From contig NW_025401103.1 in NCBI RefSeq assembly GCF_011075055.1, positions 124,001 to 188,000 of the forward strand: a DNA stretch of 64,000 nucleotides. The letters run 5' to 3'. A program made the position numbers and the translations under genes. Source of the DNA: Mangifera indica. Taxonomy: Eukaryota; Streptophyta; Magnoliopsida; Sapindales; Anacardiaceae. The notes under the pieces are model-generated. The model did not search any database. It saw only the letters and a program-made list of their open reading frames with translations, and had not been told where the DNA came from. This document shows positions 23,481 to 34,326 of this stretch, piece by piece; the stretch's first letter is position 1, and each line of letters opens with the position of its first letter.

Positions 23481-23828
23481 GTACTCTTTCGTACTTGTCT
23501 TGATTTGATCTTTTGTTCAATAATATTTTTACTAGTTATTTCCGTGTTTTCTCTTACTATCTTATGCCTCTTCTGTATGTTTTTAGCATACGAAAGAGAC
23601 AGTGATTTAACGGGAAGTTTCAACGGTTTTTAATTAAGATCTTAGAGGTTGACAGTTAATTTGAAGTAAGACCCTCTATTAGAAGGTAAATTAATGTGAA
23701 AAAAAAAAAAAAAGAGATTAAAATACAAAAAAGGAATCTCTGTCCCTTCTGTTGATATTGTGCATGAAGTTTTAAGGAAGAAAGGTTTCATTGGGAGCTG
23801 CTGCAGAGAAGTAAAGCATGATCTTTTA

Positions 23829-24309
23829 GGAGGTGTTTGGTTTGGGTAATATTTTATTATCAAAATAGATAGATTACCTTAAAGATAAATTATTTAGAAG
23901 ATTACTGGGTATAAATGATTAATATGTTTGATAAAATTTGATAAGTATAAATAATTATTGTGTTTGGTTAAAGATAATAAAAGATTACTAGTAAATTATT
24001 TTACTTAAATGCCCTTGAATATAATTATTTTTAAATTTTATTATATTATTTGTCATATTAATTAAAAATAAATTTATTTTTGTCTCAAAAAATTAATAAA
24101 TAATAATATAATTATAATAAAATCAAGATTACCTCGGTAATCTTTAAATACCTAAGGTGAAGGTGGTAATCAAATTATCATCTATATTATCTATCACATC
24201 AGTATTAGTAATAGAAGATTACTGTAATATTTTATTACTGACAAACCAAACAAGAAAATACAAAATAGATTATCAAGCTAATCTTAAAAAACTCAAACCA
24301 AATACCCCT
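23829..24309 (-). mobile_element. Tourist/Harbinger-like MITE, copy 2 (inverted)
   Basis: Reverse-oriented copy of 20264-20733. Left end GGAGGTGTTTGGTTTGGG after TTA (23826-23828); right end CAAACCAAATACCCC. The right-side duplication is degenerate (TCG or TTC). It lies between the proteasome-like and PGAP3-like fragments. The AAGTAAAATAATTTACTAGT palindromic core is present in both copies. Confidence 0.75.
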
Positions 24310-24483
24310 TCGTTGTTTTCCTCTAAGTTGATTTAATTTTTTTTAATATTCGTTGATTCAATCAATGTAACTCAAAATCATTTATTAATTAGTTCGTTGT
24401 CGTTGGTGATGTAAACATTTTTGATTTGATTTGATTAATCATTTGGTTAATATTTTCTATTTTTATTTTTATTTTTTGAACAG

Positions 24484-25764
24484 ATGATTAGTCGACATTG
24501 GGTTACCTTGTATTTTGTGCTTTCATGTCTTGTTAAAGGTTTGAATGCCAGTGCAGGCGATGCTAATCCTCTCTACAGGTATAAGCTTATTTTCTCAATA
24601 CTTCTTGTTTTTAGTGTTTCTTTTTCCAAATTTCTCAATCCATAGAAATTGTATTTTGCTTTATATGATTTTAACTTTTAACAAATATTTATAATCTTTG
24701 TTTGCTACTTAGTTGATTTGATCTAGACATAAAACTTTGACCTACCATATTACTTGAAATTAGATAAGAATTTAACAAATGATCAGGTTGACGGCTCATA
24801 TAACTGGATTGTAAGGGTCAACCTAAGAGACAAATAAGTTGAGCAGTAACAAGAATTGTGTATCAGTGTAACTACTTGTCGAGGCAACTCATTGATTTTT
24901 TTTTTTTTGAATTTATGTTGGTGACAAAGGTTATGAGCGTATAAACATGAATTTCCGTATTTTACTGTTAAGTTCATCATCTGTCTAGACCAGTATGTTT
25001 CAATAATGGCTCTATAATTGACTTTATCATCTACGTCTTTTGAATTAATTTACTTGCTTTATGGTATCTTCAGATTTTGAAATTAATTTTCTTTACATGT
25101 TACCTACAATTGCCAAATTCTATGACTGAATTCATAAGGTTCTGACATGTGTGTGTGTGTATGAAATCCTGAAGACTTTGTGGCATATCTCCAATTTTAG
25201 GGCTTGTGTTGAACAATGTGAAAAAACTGGCTGTGTTGGGGAAAGATGCTTTCCACATTGCAAATTTTCTTCTGATGGTATCTCAATTGATGGTCCATGG
25301 TACATGCAAGAACCTCTTTACTTACGATGGAAGCTATGGGATTGTCTAAGTGATTGTCGCTACAATTGTATGGGTGATAGAGAGAAAGAAAGATGCTCTT
25401 GGTAATGGACCTATTAAGTATCATGGTAAATGGCCATTCAAACGTGTTTTTGGGATTCAGGTTTGTTGTTTTATCAACTTTATACTTTAATTTAACCAAT
25501 TTGGAGCATTTTATTTTTATTGCACTTTTCTTGGGTATATATTTCAACTTCTTGTCTGTTTAATCAGGAGCCGGCATCTATGGCTTTCTCCACTCTCAAC
25601 CTTGCAATGCATTTCCATGGTTGACTTTCTTTTATCATTCTTCTATATTATAGATTTCCTCTAAAACTGTGCAAGAAGGCATACTATGAATTTTCCACTT
25701 TATGGCACATGTATGCACTCTTATCACTAAACTCTTGGTTTTGGAGTGCCATTTTTCATAGTCA
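24484..25764 (+). pseudogene. PGAP3: PGAP3/PER1-like (GPI-lipid remodelling) 5' gene fragment
   Basis: The family (Per1/PGAP3) is an ER/Golgi multi-pass membrane protein acting in GPI-anchor lipid remodelling. Exon 1 (24484-24578) encodes a signal-peptide-like MISRHWVTLYFVLSCLVKGL, then NASAGDANPLYR. Exon 2 (25201-25460) gives ACVEQCEKTGCVGERCFPHC, FSSDGISIDGPWYMQEPLYL, RWKLWDCLSDCRYNCMGDRE, and after a one-base frame slip near 25393, YHGKWPFKRVFGIQ. Exon 3 (25568-25764) gives EPASMAFSTLNLAMHFHG, a TGA where the family has Trp, then YYEFSTLWHMYALLS and NSWFWSAIFHS before a GTAAGA donor. The Cys-rich lumenal signature is intact. Later transmembrane exons are missing. The frameshift, nonsense codon and truncation mark it as a pseudogene; about 150 of roughly 345 residues are represented. 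Confidence 0.88.
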
Positions 25765-26846
25765 GTAAGATTTTTATTGTTTTTTTACTTTTTGTGATTG
25801 AATAGCATTTTTGACGTTTTCAATCCCATTTATCTTTGCAGTGTCTAAATTTCATATTTAGAGGCATGTGTTGTTCTCCATTGTATTAGGCAGGATAAGC
25901 TAATAAAGTTGTACTCCTTGCTAACTTTGTAGACATTCTCTAGTATAAGTAGAAATTGGAAAATTCTTGAATGTGTTGGGTTGGAGCTTGACAAGAATCA
26001 CTATAATGTTCTCTCTTTTACTTATCGCAAACCCCACTCCATCTCTTTTTATGAGGAAATAGAATAGTATTCCATTTCAAGATTGGTGTGAGAGGGATTG
26101 ATACCTAGATCTCTTGCTCCATGAGAAGAAAATTAACTAACTAGGCTCCCTTAAGAAACTAAAATATTTGACCTCAACAGAGCTAGGACACAAGGAACGA
26201 AATGTTAATGTTTTTTTTTTTATATTACATTGACGTAGCCGACCATATTAAATTGCCAAGAGTAGTTTCTTTTGTCATTGGTATTTGAATGAATGACATT
26301 TATTTATTTATTAATTTTGTTTTTTCTTTCAATTTAGGAAATGAGAAGTTCATAATGATGAGATACATGTGGCAAAGATATCCAATAACAAACTTGCCTT
26401 TAAAAGGTCTTTCCACGTTCTTGTCACTTGTGCAAACTATATATTTACCTAGTTTTAGCTAAACAAATAAGAAGTTCTTGAAGTCTATTTAAAACAATGA
26501 GGTCTTTAGATGGTGAATAGGCTAATTGATGCAATCTTATAAAATACAACTCAATAGAAATAACGATGAATTGGTGGTAAAATATAAAGGAAAAGGCAAA
26601 TGACTAATGTGTTGGAAAGGAAATATTTTATTGTATATGAAAGAGCAAAACAAAACCAACAATATATTGATTAGAATCGAAAACAATCCTTAAACAATTA
26701 CAAATATATTGCAATTCGAGAGGCCAATATCCTCCACTAATCAAGACCAATTCCTAATTTCTCCTGGCTCTCCTATTAATTGTTATTGAATTTCTAAGAA
26801 ATAAAATTCTCTACATTGTTGTATAGTGTCAAGAATTCAAGGATAT
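25765..26846. other. Intergenic, no continuation of PGAP3-like gene
   Basis: I looked for the next PGAP3 exons (DVDLTEKLDYSSA-like) on the plus strand and found none. No other gene or clear element end. Contains poly-T runs and AT-rich stretches. Confidence 0.45.
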
Positions 26847-27013
26847 TGTTGAGTTGTATTTTGTTATATTAGAAAGATTATCAAACCATATTAGGATAGA
26901 ATATATATTGTAGGGATTTGATTTAATTTGTTTCCTTCTATACCTTCTTTGTAACTATATAAATTGTAACATTTTACTCCCTGTCAATGATGAAAAACAA
27001 TATTTTGAATTCA
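26847..27013 (+). repeat. Short Copia 5' LTR
   Basis: 167 bp from TGTTGAGTTGTATTTTGTTA to TTTTGAATTCA, followed by a Met-initiator type PBS TGATATCAGAGCC (27016-27028). Contains a TATATAAATTG box near 26956. The matching 3' LTR is missing because the element is cut at about 30225. Confidence 0.75.
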
Positions 27014-27816
27014 TATGATATCAGAGCCTGGATTAGACATTTAAAATTTTTTTCGGCGTTTTCAACTCAGTTTTCGACGAATCCAAGTCCTTTCTCCGAT
27101 CATTGAGTCTCTGTCATTTTTTGGTGATCGTGCTTATACCAGTGTGACCAGGGTTCTCTCGCTGACAAATCTGTCAAAGAAGCATTGTCGTTCACGGCCT
27201 CATGTGCCTACACGCGTTGCTTGTTCTCTCGGTATCTTCTTTCACCGATCTTCTGTTCTGGCGATCCAGTGACAACATCGCCTCTCTTGTTGAACTTAGA
27301 CAATGTCGATGAGTCTATCTATGGTAAGCTTGCCATCATCAGATGCTAGAATCTACTACACGCGTTGGCCGTTCTTTTCCATAAGATGTGATTTTCGATC
27401 CACTGTTCCAGTGTATGTGGGACGGCACCGCCATCGTCAATCGATTCAGTAGACACCGGTGATCCTTTCTGTTGAAGACCTACCTCCACTGATTATTGAA
27501 TATGTCGCTGGTGACATCACCAAAAAACTCACCCACTATTCACACATCTAAAAGTTGTTTTCCAATATTCAACAGACTTTTGATCAGTTTTGTTAGCCTC
27601 GGTTGCTCTGAATCTTCAATTTTCTCTAGAAAGCTTCATCCGTTATCTGATTTGTGATTCAATGTGTCAATTAAGAGCTCCAAACCAGGTTCTATCTTTC
27701 CTTTTAATTCTCTTCCAGTAATTACTATAGAATAGGAAGTAATAATTATACCTCATGGGTTGCATCCGTTGAATTATGGTGCATGGGATAGAGTCTTGAA
27801 GACCATTGGTACGTGC
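27014..27816 (+). pseudogene. Copia leader and start of gag, 5' part
   Basis: Continues from the PBS into a decayed gag. Near 27750-27800 the sequence reads HGLHPLNYGAWDRVLKTIGT-like in broken frames (family: start of UBN2-type gag). The frame is cut at about 27817 by an inserted LTR and resumes near 29139. Many stops. Confidence 0.55.
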
Positions 27817-29138
27817 TGTCGTTGACACCCAAATTAAATCCTAAATTCCTGCAACAAAAATGTAGTAAAGGAAAGTAGGGATCGTTCCCTCGAAGAGCTT
27901 TGATTAGTATGTTGTCACAAATAAATTGAAACAAATAAATAAAAACGGGGTTCTGAAGTGAATGCGAATTATAATGAAAAACAATAAATAAAAATTCAAT
28001 AAAATAATTTAAAAGGAATAAATCAATTTAACAAACCTTGGTCTTCGGTCACATCCACCATTGGAACTACGATTGATCATCGAAACAAATATCAAATTAA
28101 TTAATTGAATATTCGTTGTGAAATTAAATTTACCTGTCATTCCTTACGATTAGTTAACCAAAAACATGTATTCCAATTAACCCTTATTGATTAATAATTC
28201 GGATACGATCTCGAATTTAATTAAACAATAGCATTACGAATTAGAAAGACCAACGAAGCAAGACAACACAAACGTACGACGTTGCATTTAATCCAGTTGA
28301 TTATTTTCCTAGGATTTAAAGTTTCTGACGCAGCAAACGATAAACCTAGTTGCCACTTCGATTAGGTGGATTGAACAATTACGGATTTAGCACCTAAACT
28401 AGCAATAGATTATATTAATTGATAAACTAATTGCGCATCTTAGAAATCAACCAACACAATCATGAAAAATAATTCAGAAAGATAACCAATACTCAAATAA
28501 TTAAAAGATGCATTAAAGAACAAAAATAAATCTCACAATCATTGTAGTTCCATGGTTTCAGATCCCTTCAACCAAGATAAATTATTCAGCCACTGTAAAC
28601 CATATTTTGCTCTCTAATTCTCTAATTACAATGGTTGATAATTCTCAAAAATAAAAATAAGAGTATATATATTTTCTTCCTATTAAAAATCTGGAAATTG
28701 AAACTAATCTCCTAATCCAATCAAGCAAAGTGATACATATCTTCCCAAAAAGAAAGGAAAAGATATGTATCTTTAATATATATCCTTCTTCCTAAAATCT
28801 CCTTCCTTATATAGCTCAATTAATCCTCTTTTCCAGTTGGTGATTATCCATTTCCTTGGAAGCAAATCTTTAATATTTTATGGACTCTTGCAACAGATCT
28901 AGACGTTCAGATCTGCTTTCCGGATTCTGCTCTCATCTTTCACGTGCCCACGCCTAGTCAGCATCACGAAATTTCCAGTTTAATATATCTGCTCCAGTTT
29001 TTCCTCTTTTTGGCCCAACTTATTCCAAAATTGCTCAAAGCTTCCTAAAAGCAAAAAGATAAGTAATTCTATTAGATTAAATCAAATTTCCACACAACAT
29101 AAGGGAATTATAAATCAAAATAGTAGCAATTAATGGTT
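27817..29138 (-). repeat. Probable Athila-like Gypsy solo LTR
   Basis: Read on the minus strand it starts TGATAAAACCATTAATTGC and ends GGGTGTCAA, so TG...CA ends are plausible. Features such as AGTAGGGATCGTTCCCTCGA near 27865 and CAAACCTTGGTC near 28034 resemble the 3'LTR region at 43262-43560. It splits the gag of the surrounding Copia element. No clear 5 bp duplication was found. No coding capacity. Confidence 0.55.
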
Positions 29139-30225
29139 TTATCAACCATCTCACTATGAGAGTTGATATTATAACTGATAAAACTATATGGACTACGACT
29201 GATGCTTTGTTATGTAGCATGCTATGGAATACCATCGATCCTCAACTCCATTCTATTTTTGAAGCTTATAGGACGTGTAATGATGTATAGACTTAAGCCA
29301 AACTCCTATACACTAATGATATTAAAAAATTATACTCTATTGTATCAACTTTGGTTACTTTAAAACAACAAGGCATGAGTATGTCTGACTTTCTAGGTCG
29401 GATGACATTCTTGAAGATTGAATTCAATTTATTATAACCTCTTGGAAAAACTGCAATTGAAGACTTAACCCAACGAGATAAATTTTTTATGGTCCTCACA
29501 TTGATCGCCATTAGTTCTGACCTTATTTATGTTCAAGATCAAATTCTTGCAAGTGTTGTTGTCCCCACCTTTGATGAAATTTTTGCTCGTCTACTTCGTG
29601 TGTCTTCCCTAGGAGTTTTGACTAGATCTTCCGGTACCTCTACTTTTGACTTATCTACCCATGTCTCTCATAATCAACAGCCAGACGAGCGTGGTGGCCG
29701 AGGAAATAAGCGATAGTGCAGTTATTGTAATAGATGGGGTCACATCAGAGACAAATGTTATAAGCTTCATGGTCATCCTCCTCGAACTGCTAATATTGTT
29801 CAGACCAGTACCTCTGATTCTCCTATTGACACCTCTAGAGTACAGTCTTCACCATCTTTGACACTCATAGGTACTGATCTTGAAGAATATCTCCGGTATC
29901 AGACAACAAAACAATTTTCATCTTCTATTGCTTTGATTGCTTATCCGAGTAATTCAGTTGTGTGTCTTACTCACTCTTCCTCTTCCTAGGCATGGGTCCT
30001 CGATTCCGGTACTTCTGATCATATCTCTAATAACCCTCGTCTATTTTCTCACTTTACTAAGTCTACTTTATTACTTATTGTAACATTAGCTAATAGATTT
30101 ATCGTTACTGCAAAGGTAGTAGGTTGTGCCCATCTTCTCTTACTCATGCCTCTGGAGTCTGTCTTTTATCTCCCTGATTATCCATTTAATCTTATTTCTG
30201 TTAGCAAACTTACTCGCTTCCTAAA
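29139..30225 (+). pseudogene. Copia gag and protease, 3' part
   Basis: Gag continues: WTTTDALLCSMLWNTIDPQL near 29190-29250, KKLYSIVSTLVTLKQQGMSM near 29325-29385, then LRVSSLGVLTRSS. A CSYCNRWGHIRDKCYKLHG zinc knuckle (C-x2-C-x4-H-x4-C) lies at about 29716-29775 and is intact apart from a nearby frame break. The protease core DSGTSDHISNNP lies near 30003-30040, followed by an LPDYPFNLISVSKL block near 30170-30215. The sequence ends at about 30225 against a Tourist MITE fragment. Stops and frame changes make it non-functional; integrase and RT are absent. Confidence 0.8.
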
Positions 30226-30342
30226 TTGATCAAATTTTATCAAACATAGTAATCATTTATACCTAGTGATCTTCTAAGTAATCTATCTTCAAGGTAATCT
30301 TTCTATTTTAGTAATCAAACATTACCCAAACCAAACGCCCCC
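30226..30342 (+). mobile_element. Tourist-like MITE, 3' fragment
   Basis: Matches the last about 115 bp of the MITE at 20264-20733, ending CCAAACCAAACGCCCCC and then TTTA. Its 5' part is missing and joins Copia protease sequence. Confidence 0.7.
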
Positions 30343-30439
30343 TTTATCTTTTTTCCTTCTACCTTCGCTATCTTCCGACATTTCTTTTTCATCCACAACT
30401 TTCAACTTCCCAAATGACCGAATTCCAGGGGATTTCTCT

Positions 30440-31760
30440 ATTGATTCCATCATAAAACCTCCATTTTAGAGTTTCCCAGGTCATCACTATCTTTAGACTG
30501 ATTAATTGGACCTATATTTGTATCAAGGGGCTTTGGAGAAGTATCCAAATTTTTCATAGGAGGCATGGCTGGTTGAGGATCTTTAGTAACTTCTTGTAGC
30601 TCCTTAGCTATCACCCAGGTTTGTTCAATGGTAGTTTGATCACTCTTGCTACGATTATCACTCTTCAAAATTCCAAAACTATTTGAGCATTCTCCATTTT
30701 CTCTGATAATAATTCCTTTATTGCTCAAATTCTCGGGAACAGCCTTTTTCCTTCCTTGAATTGCTTGCCATTTCGCCTCCTCTCCTTTCTTTTCTTCCTT
30801 ATTCTTTCCATCATTTTTTTTTTCTTAGAGCTTTCTTTTGGAGCTTGCATGCAATGCTTCTTATCATGGCCAAAAGACTTGCACCACTTACAAGCAATTG
30901 GTCTCCACGGATATTCCACTCTAACAATATTAACATCACTATTAGGCATTTCAAGTTCAAATTCATCTAGAAACCCATCTTTCACGTTAATCACCACACA
31001 CACCTTAGCATACACAATTAGTCTTCTTTCTTCCGTGACTTTGTCCATGTATAAAGATTTCTTGAGTGCACTAGCTACGTAGCTTAGACTCTTGATAGTC
31101 AAAAGTCTTGGGGAATACCATAAAGATTCATCCAAATTGGGATCATAGATAGTCCCTTGGTTTAGGTTGAGGTTTTGTGACCACTTATTTATGACAAATG
31201 GTCTTCTCGTAATTCTCCATATTCCTTCTTTAAGAACTTCATCCCTTATAAACTCATTTTCAATTTTATCATAAAACAATCTTGTCTTGATGATAGTAAT
31301 TCAACCTTTCCTAAGCTTTTCACATTAGCATCAATATAGTTTTTAAAAAAACAGAAGGAAAGTTTTTGTTCAACAAAATAACCTACTAGCCAGCCTTCCC
31401 ATTTACTAATTCCCATCACGACTATTTCTAATAGAGCTGCCACTCTAACTTTCCCTCATCCTTAGAAATAGGTTTGTAGAAGCTTAACAAGGTGTCACTT
31501 CTAGGCCTTGCGAAAAAACTCTTCCAATCAGATTTCTTCAGCATAGGAAACTTTATTATGATTTCCTTCAAGTTAGACAGAGAACCAGCCTTATTTATTG
31601 AGCTTACTATGTTTTTTGCGGTTGAGTTGGAAGCTATATTTATCAATTCTTTATATGAGTTCATCGAAGCATAAAGCACTATCCAAGGTGGCAACGTTGC
31701 ATGGGAAGCACAAATTCTATAGCACAAAGTCTCCAGGAAAGAGAAAACACAACTCAAAAC
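30440..31760 (-). pseudogene. LINE (L1-type) ORF1 remnant, DUF4283 and CCHC knuckle
   Basis: Plant L1 ORF1 encodes an RNA-binding protein. On the minus strand an upstream frame (31757-31428) ends with SDTLLSFYKPISKDEGKLEW. A DUF4283-like start follows (WLVGYFVEQKLSFCFFKNYI, about 31395-31335). After a frameshift near 31260 comes DEVLKEGIWRITRRPFVINKW, SLSYVASALKKSLYMDKVTEE and VRVEYPWRPIACKWC. The zinc knuckle CKWCKSFGHDKKHC (about 30890-30849) has all four ligands. A basic Lys-rich stretch and a Ser/Pro-rich tail follow to about 30450. No endonuclease or RT is found further left, where a MITE fragment and Copia begin, so the LINE is truncated. Confidence 0.75.
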
Positions 31761-32340
31761 CTAACACAAGACATAAAGGTGATCCCAAAGAAATCCTAAA
31801 GAAGAAACTCGAACACCCCAACAAAAGTGGCCACTCAAAAATAATCACAAGAAAGGAAAGCCAAAGAAGTCAAACACGGGAAAAGAGAAATAAGATACTG
31901 GGCAGGAAATTTCAAAAAACAACTTGACCTATCCTTGGAAGAACCACTACCAGAAGAACTCCACCAGAAAGTAGCCGAAAAGAACCAAGAACTAGAAAAG
32001 AAAAGCTCAAAGATAAGACTGAGGCAAACTGAGAAAAGAAATGGAAATGTGATAGGGAACTAAACCACAGCTTTAGAGGCAAACCAACTTAAAGAACCGA
32101 CTCTAATGAAAAGATAAGAAAACGTCAAGACAAAGAAGAGAAAACAGGAGAAGACAAGGATTTTTCATCGGAGACCAGTGGGGTCCCCAACTAGAAGGAT
32201 TGGCACCGAAAGGGCCACCAGTCGGACGTAACTTAGAATGACTAGACGAGATGACTTTTAACAATGGAAGGACATGAAGATTAAAACTCTAGAGAGAAGA
32301 GAGAAAGCATGAGGGTTGCAAGTTTGGGTTAAAGTTTGTA
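31761..32340 (-). other. Probable LINE 5' UTR or leader
   Basis: Strongly strand-asymmetric: purine-rich on the plus strand and pyrimidine-rich on the minus strand, without frames. It lies directly upstream of the ORF1 remnant. Assignment to the LINE is inferred from position only. Confidence 0.35.
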
Positions 32341-32484
32341 TATGAGAAAGCTAACTTATACACTAACATCTAATAGGAGTTGATTGATATTTTATATAGC
32401 ATGATGGCTATTTTAGAATATTTAATTAAAATGACTCATTTATAGGGGTGTATAAAAACTGATCACCACTCTATGGGTTATATA

Positions 32485-32706
32485 TCTTAACAATAATGAA
32501 TTTTTTTATTATCTTGCATGTACAAGCACAAGATATATATACAGAAGTTACATGAAATGAATCCCTATAATTAAGTATGATCCCACAATCACCGTCCTAT
32601 TCACTCAATTACAACCCCTTAATTTCCTATAATTAATTGTAATCTTCTAAACTAGGAAAGTATGAATAACAAGAATTTGTACAGCTCATTATGGTATATT
32701 TCAACA
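32485..32706 (-). repeat. 3' LTR of the complete Copia element
   Basis: 222 bp; minus-strand TGTTGAAATATACC start. Ends at the ATATA duplication. Contains TATATATCTTGTGC, a probable TATA region. Confidence 0.93.
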
Positions 32707-32739
32707 CTCCCCCTCAAGTTGGTGCATAAATGTTACACA

Positions 32740-34200
32740 TGCCCAACTTGTCTACAAAATTTGAGACTGCTTTGTAAGTATATCAGCCAATTGATCCTCT
32801 GATCGAATCTTGGGCAATTCCACGATCTTTTCATCCAGTTTTTCTTTAATGAAAAATCTATCCACTTCGACATGCTTTGTACGATCATGTTGTACTGGAT
32901 TATGAGCAATATCACATGCTGCTTTATTATCACAAAATAGTTGAATAGGTTGGTTATTTGAATAACCCAAATCCTGTAACAAGAGTCTTAGCCATAACGT
33001 CTCACAAATTCCAAGTGCCATACTTCTGAATTCAGCTTCAGCACTTGAACGAGCTACAACATTCTATTTTTAGCTTCTCCATGTCACAAGATTACCTCCT
33101 AGAAAGGTAAAGTAACCAGACGTAGATCGCCTGTTATTGACATCACTTGCCCAATCAGCATCAGTATATGCTTTTATACTTTGATAGTCTTCATTTTTAG
33201 TGAACAATACTCATTTCCCTGGAGCAGATTTCAAGTACCTCAGAATGCGCATAACAACATTCATATGTTGTTCTCCAGGATTGTGTATAAACTGGCTAAC
33301 AATACTCAAGGCATAAGCTAAATCTGGCCTGGTATGTGATAAGTACATTAATCTCCCTACAAGTCTTTGATATCTTCCTTTATCAACTGGTACTTGACTG
33401 GTCTCTTCACGAAGCTTTAAGCCCTCTTCTACTAGGTATCAACTGGTTGACATACAAGCATACACGTTTCCTGCAATAAATCTAAGGCATATTTTCTTTG
33501 AGATAGAAATATTCCTTTATTAGATCGGGATACTTCAATCCCAAGAAAATACTTTAGAGAGCCTAGATCTTTCATTTCAAATTCCTTGGACAAGTAGTTT
33601 TGAAGAGCTTTCCTTTCTTTAGGATCATTTCCTGTAACCACCATATCATCCACATATACAATGAGTGCAGTGATTTTTCCTTGCTGCCTTTTTTTGAGGA
33701 AAAAGTATGATCTGAATCACTCTGATTGTAGCCAAATACTTTCATGGATTTTGTGAACCTTCCAAACCATGCTCTAGGAGATTGTTTTAGCCCATACAAT
33801 GATTTCTTTAGCCTACAGACCTTCTGGTTATGTTTTTCTGGTATCTTATACCCTGGTGGGAGATCCATGTAGACTTCTTCGAATAGTTCACCATGTAGAA
33901 AAGCATTATTCACATCAAATTGTTGTAATGGCCAATCTAAGTTTGCAGCTAAGGACAACAATACACGAATTGTGTTAATTTTAGCTACAGGAGCAAATGT
34001 TTCTGTGTAATCAATCCCATTGGTCTGAGTGTATCCCTTTGCTACCAACCTTGCTTTAAAGCGTTCAATTGTGCCATCTGCCTTGTACTTCACAGTGTAA
34101 ATCCATCGACATCCAACTAGTTTCTTTCCGAGTGGAAGATCAACGAGTTCCCATGTTTCATTCTTTTCCAGAGATTCCATTTCCTTGTTCATAGCTGCCT
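32740..34200 (-). pseudogene. Copia reverse transcriptase and RNase H
   Basis: RT starts with MNKEMESLEKNETWELVDLP (34192 leftward), then GCRWIYTVKYKADGTIERFK, ARLVAKGYTQTNGIDY, FAPVAKINTIRVLLSLAA, QQFDVNNAFLHGELFEEVYM and CRLKKSLYGLKQSPRAW. A one-base shift near 33700 precedes the catalytic YVDDMVVTGND region (about 33660-33625), which is intact in the second frame with EFEMKDLGSLKYFLGIEV. RNase H shows LWLRLLLQDLGYSNNQPIQL, FCDNKAACDIAHNP and TKHVEVDRFFIKE (33021-32830). Additional stops lie at 33000-33430. The catalytic motif survives, but the continuous polyprotein does not. Confidence 0.92.
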
Positions 34201-34326
34201 TCTATCTTAGGTCTGCTAAGGCTTCCTACACACTGTTAGGAATAGATACAACAGATAATTGATTCATAAATGACATGTTTGATTTCGAAAAACGATGGTT
34301 AGACACATAATGACTCATGGGATATT

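Noticed and set aside
23729..23825. Possible exon reading VDIVHEVLRKKGFIGSC
   Set aside because: A short protein-like stretch between the proteasome-like fragment and the MITE, but it does not match the next alpha-3 exon and has no splice partner; not strong enough to report as a gene.
30756..31082. 108-codon plus-strand frame opposite the LINE ORF1
   Set aside because: Hydrophobic shadow of the antisense ORF1; the minus strand carries the DUF4283 and CCHC signature.
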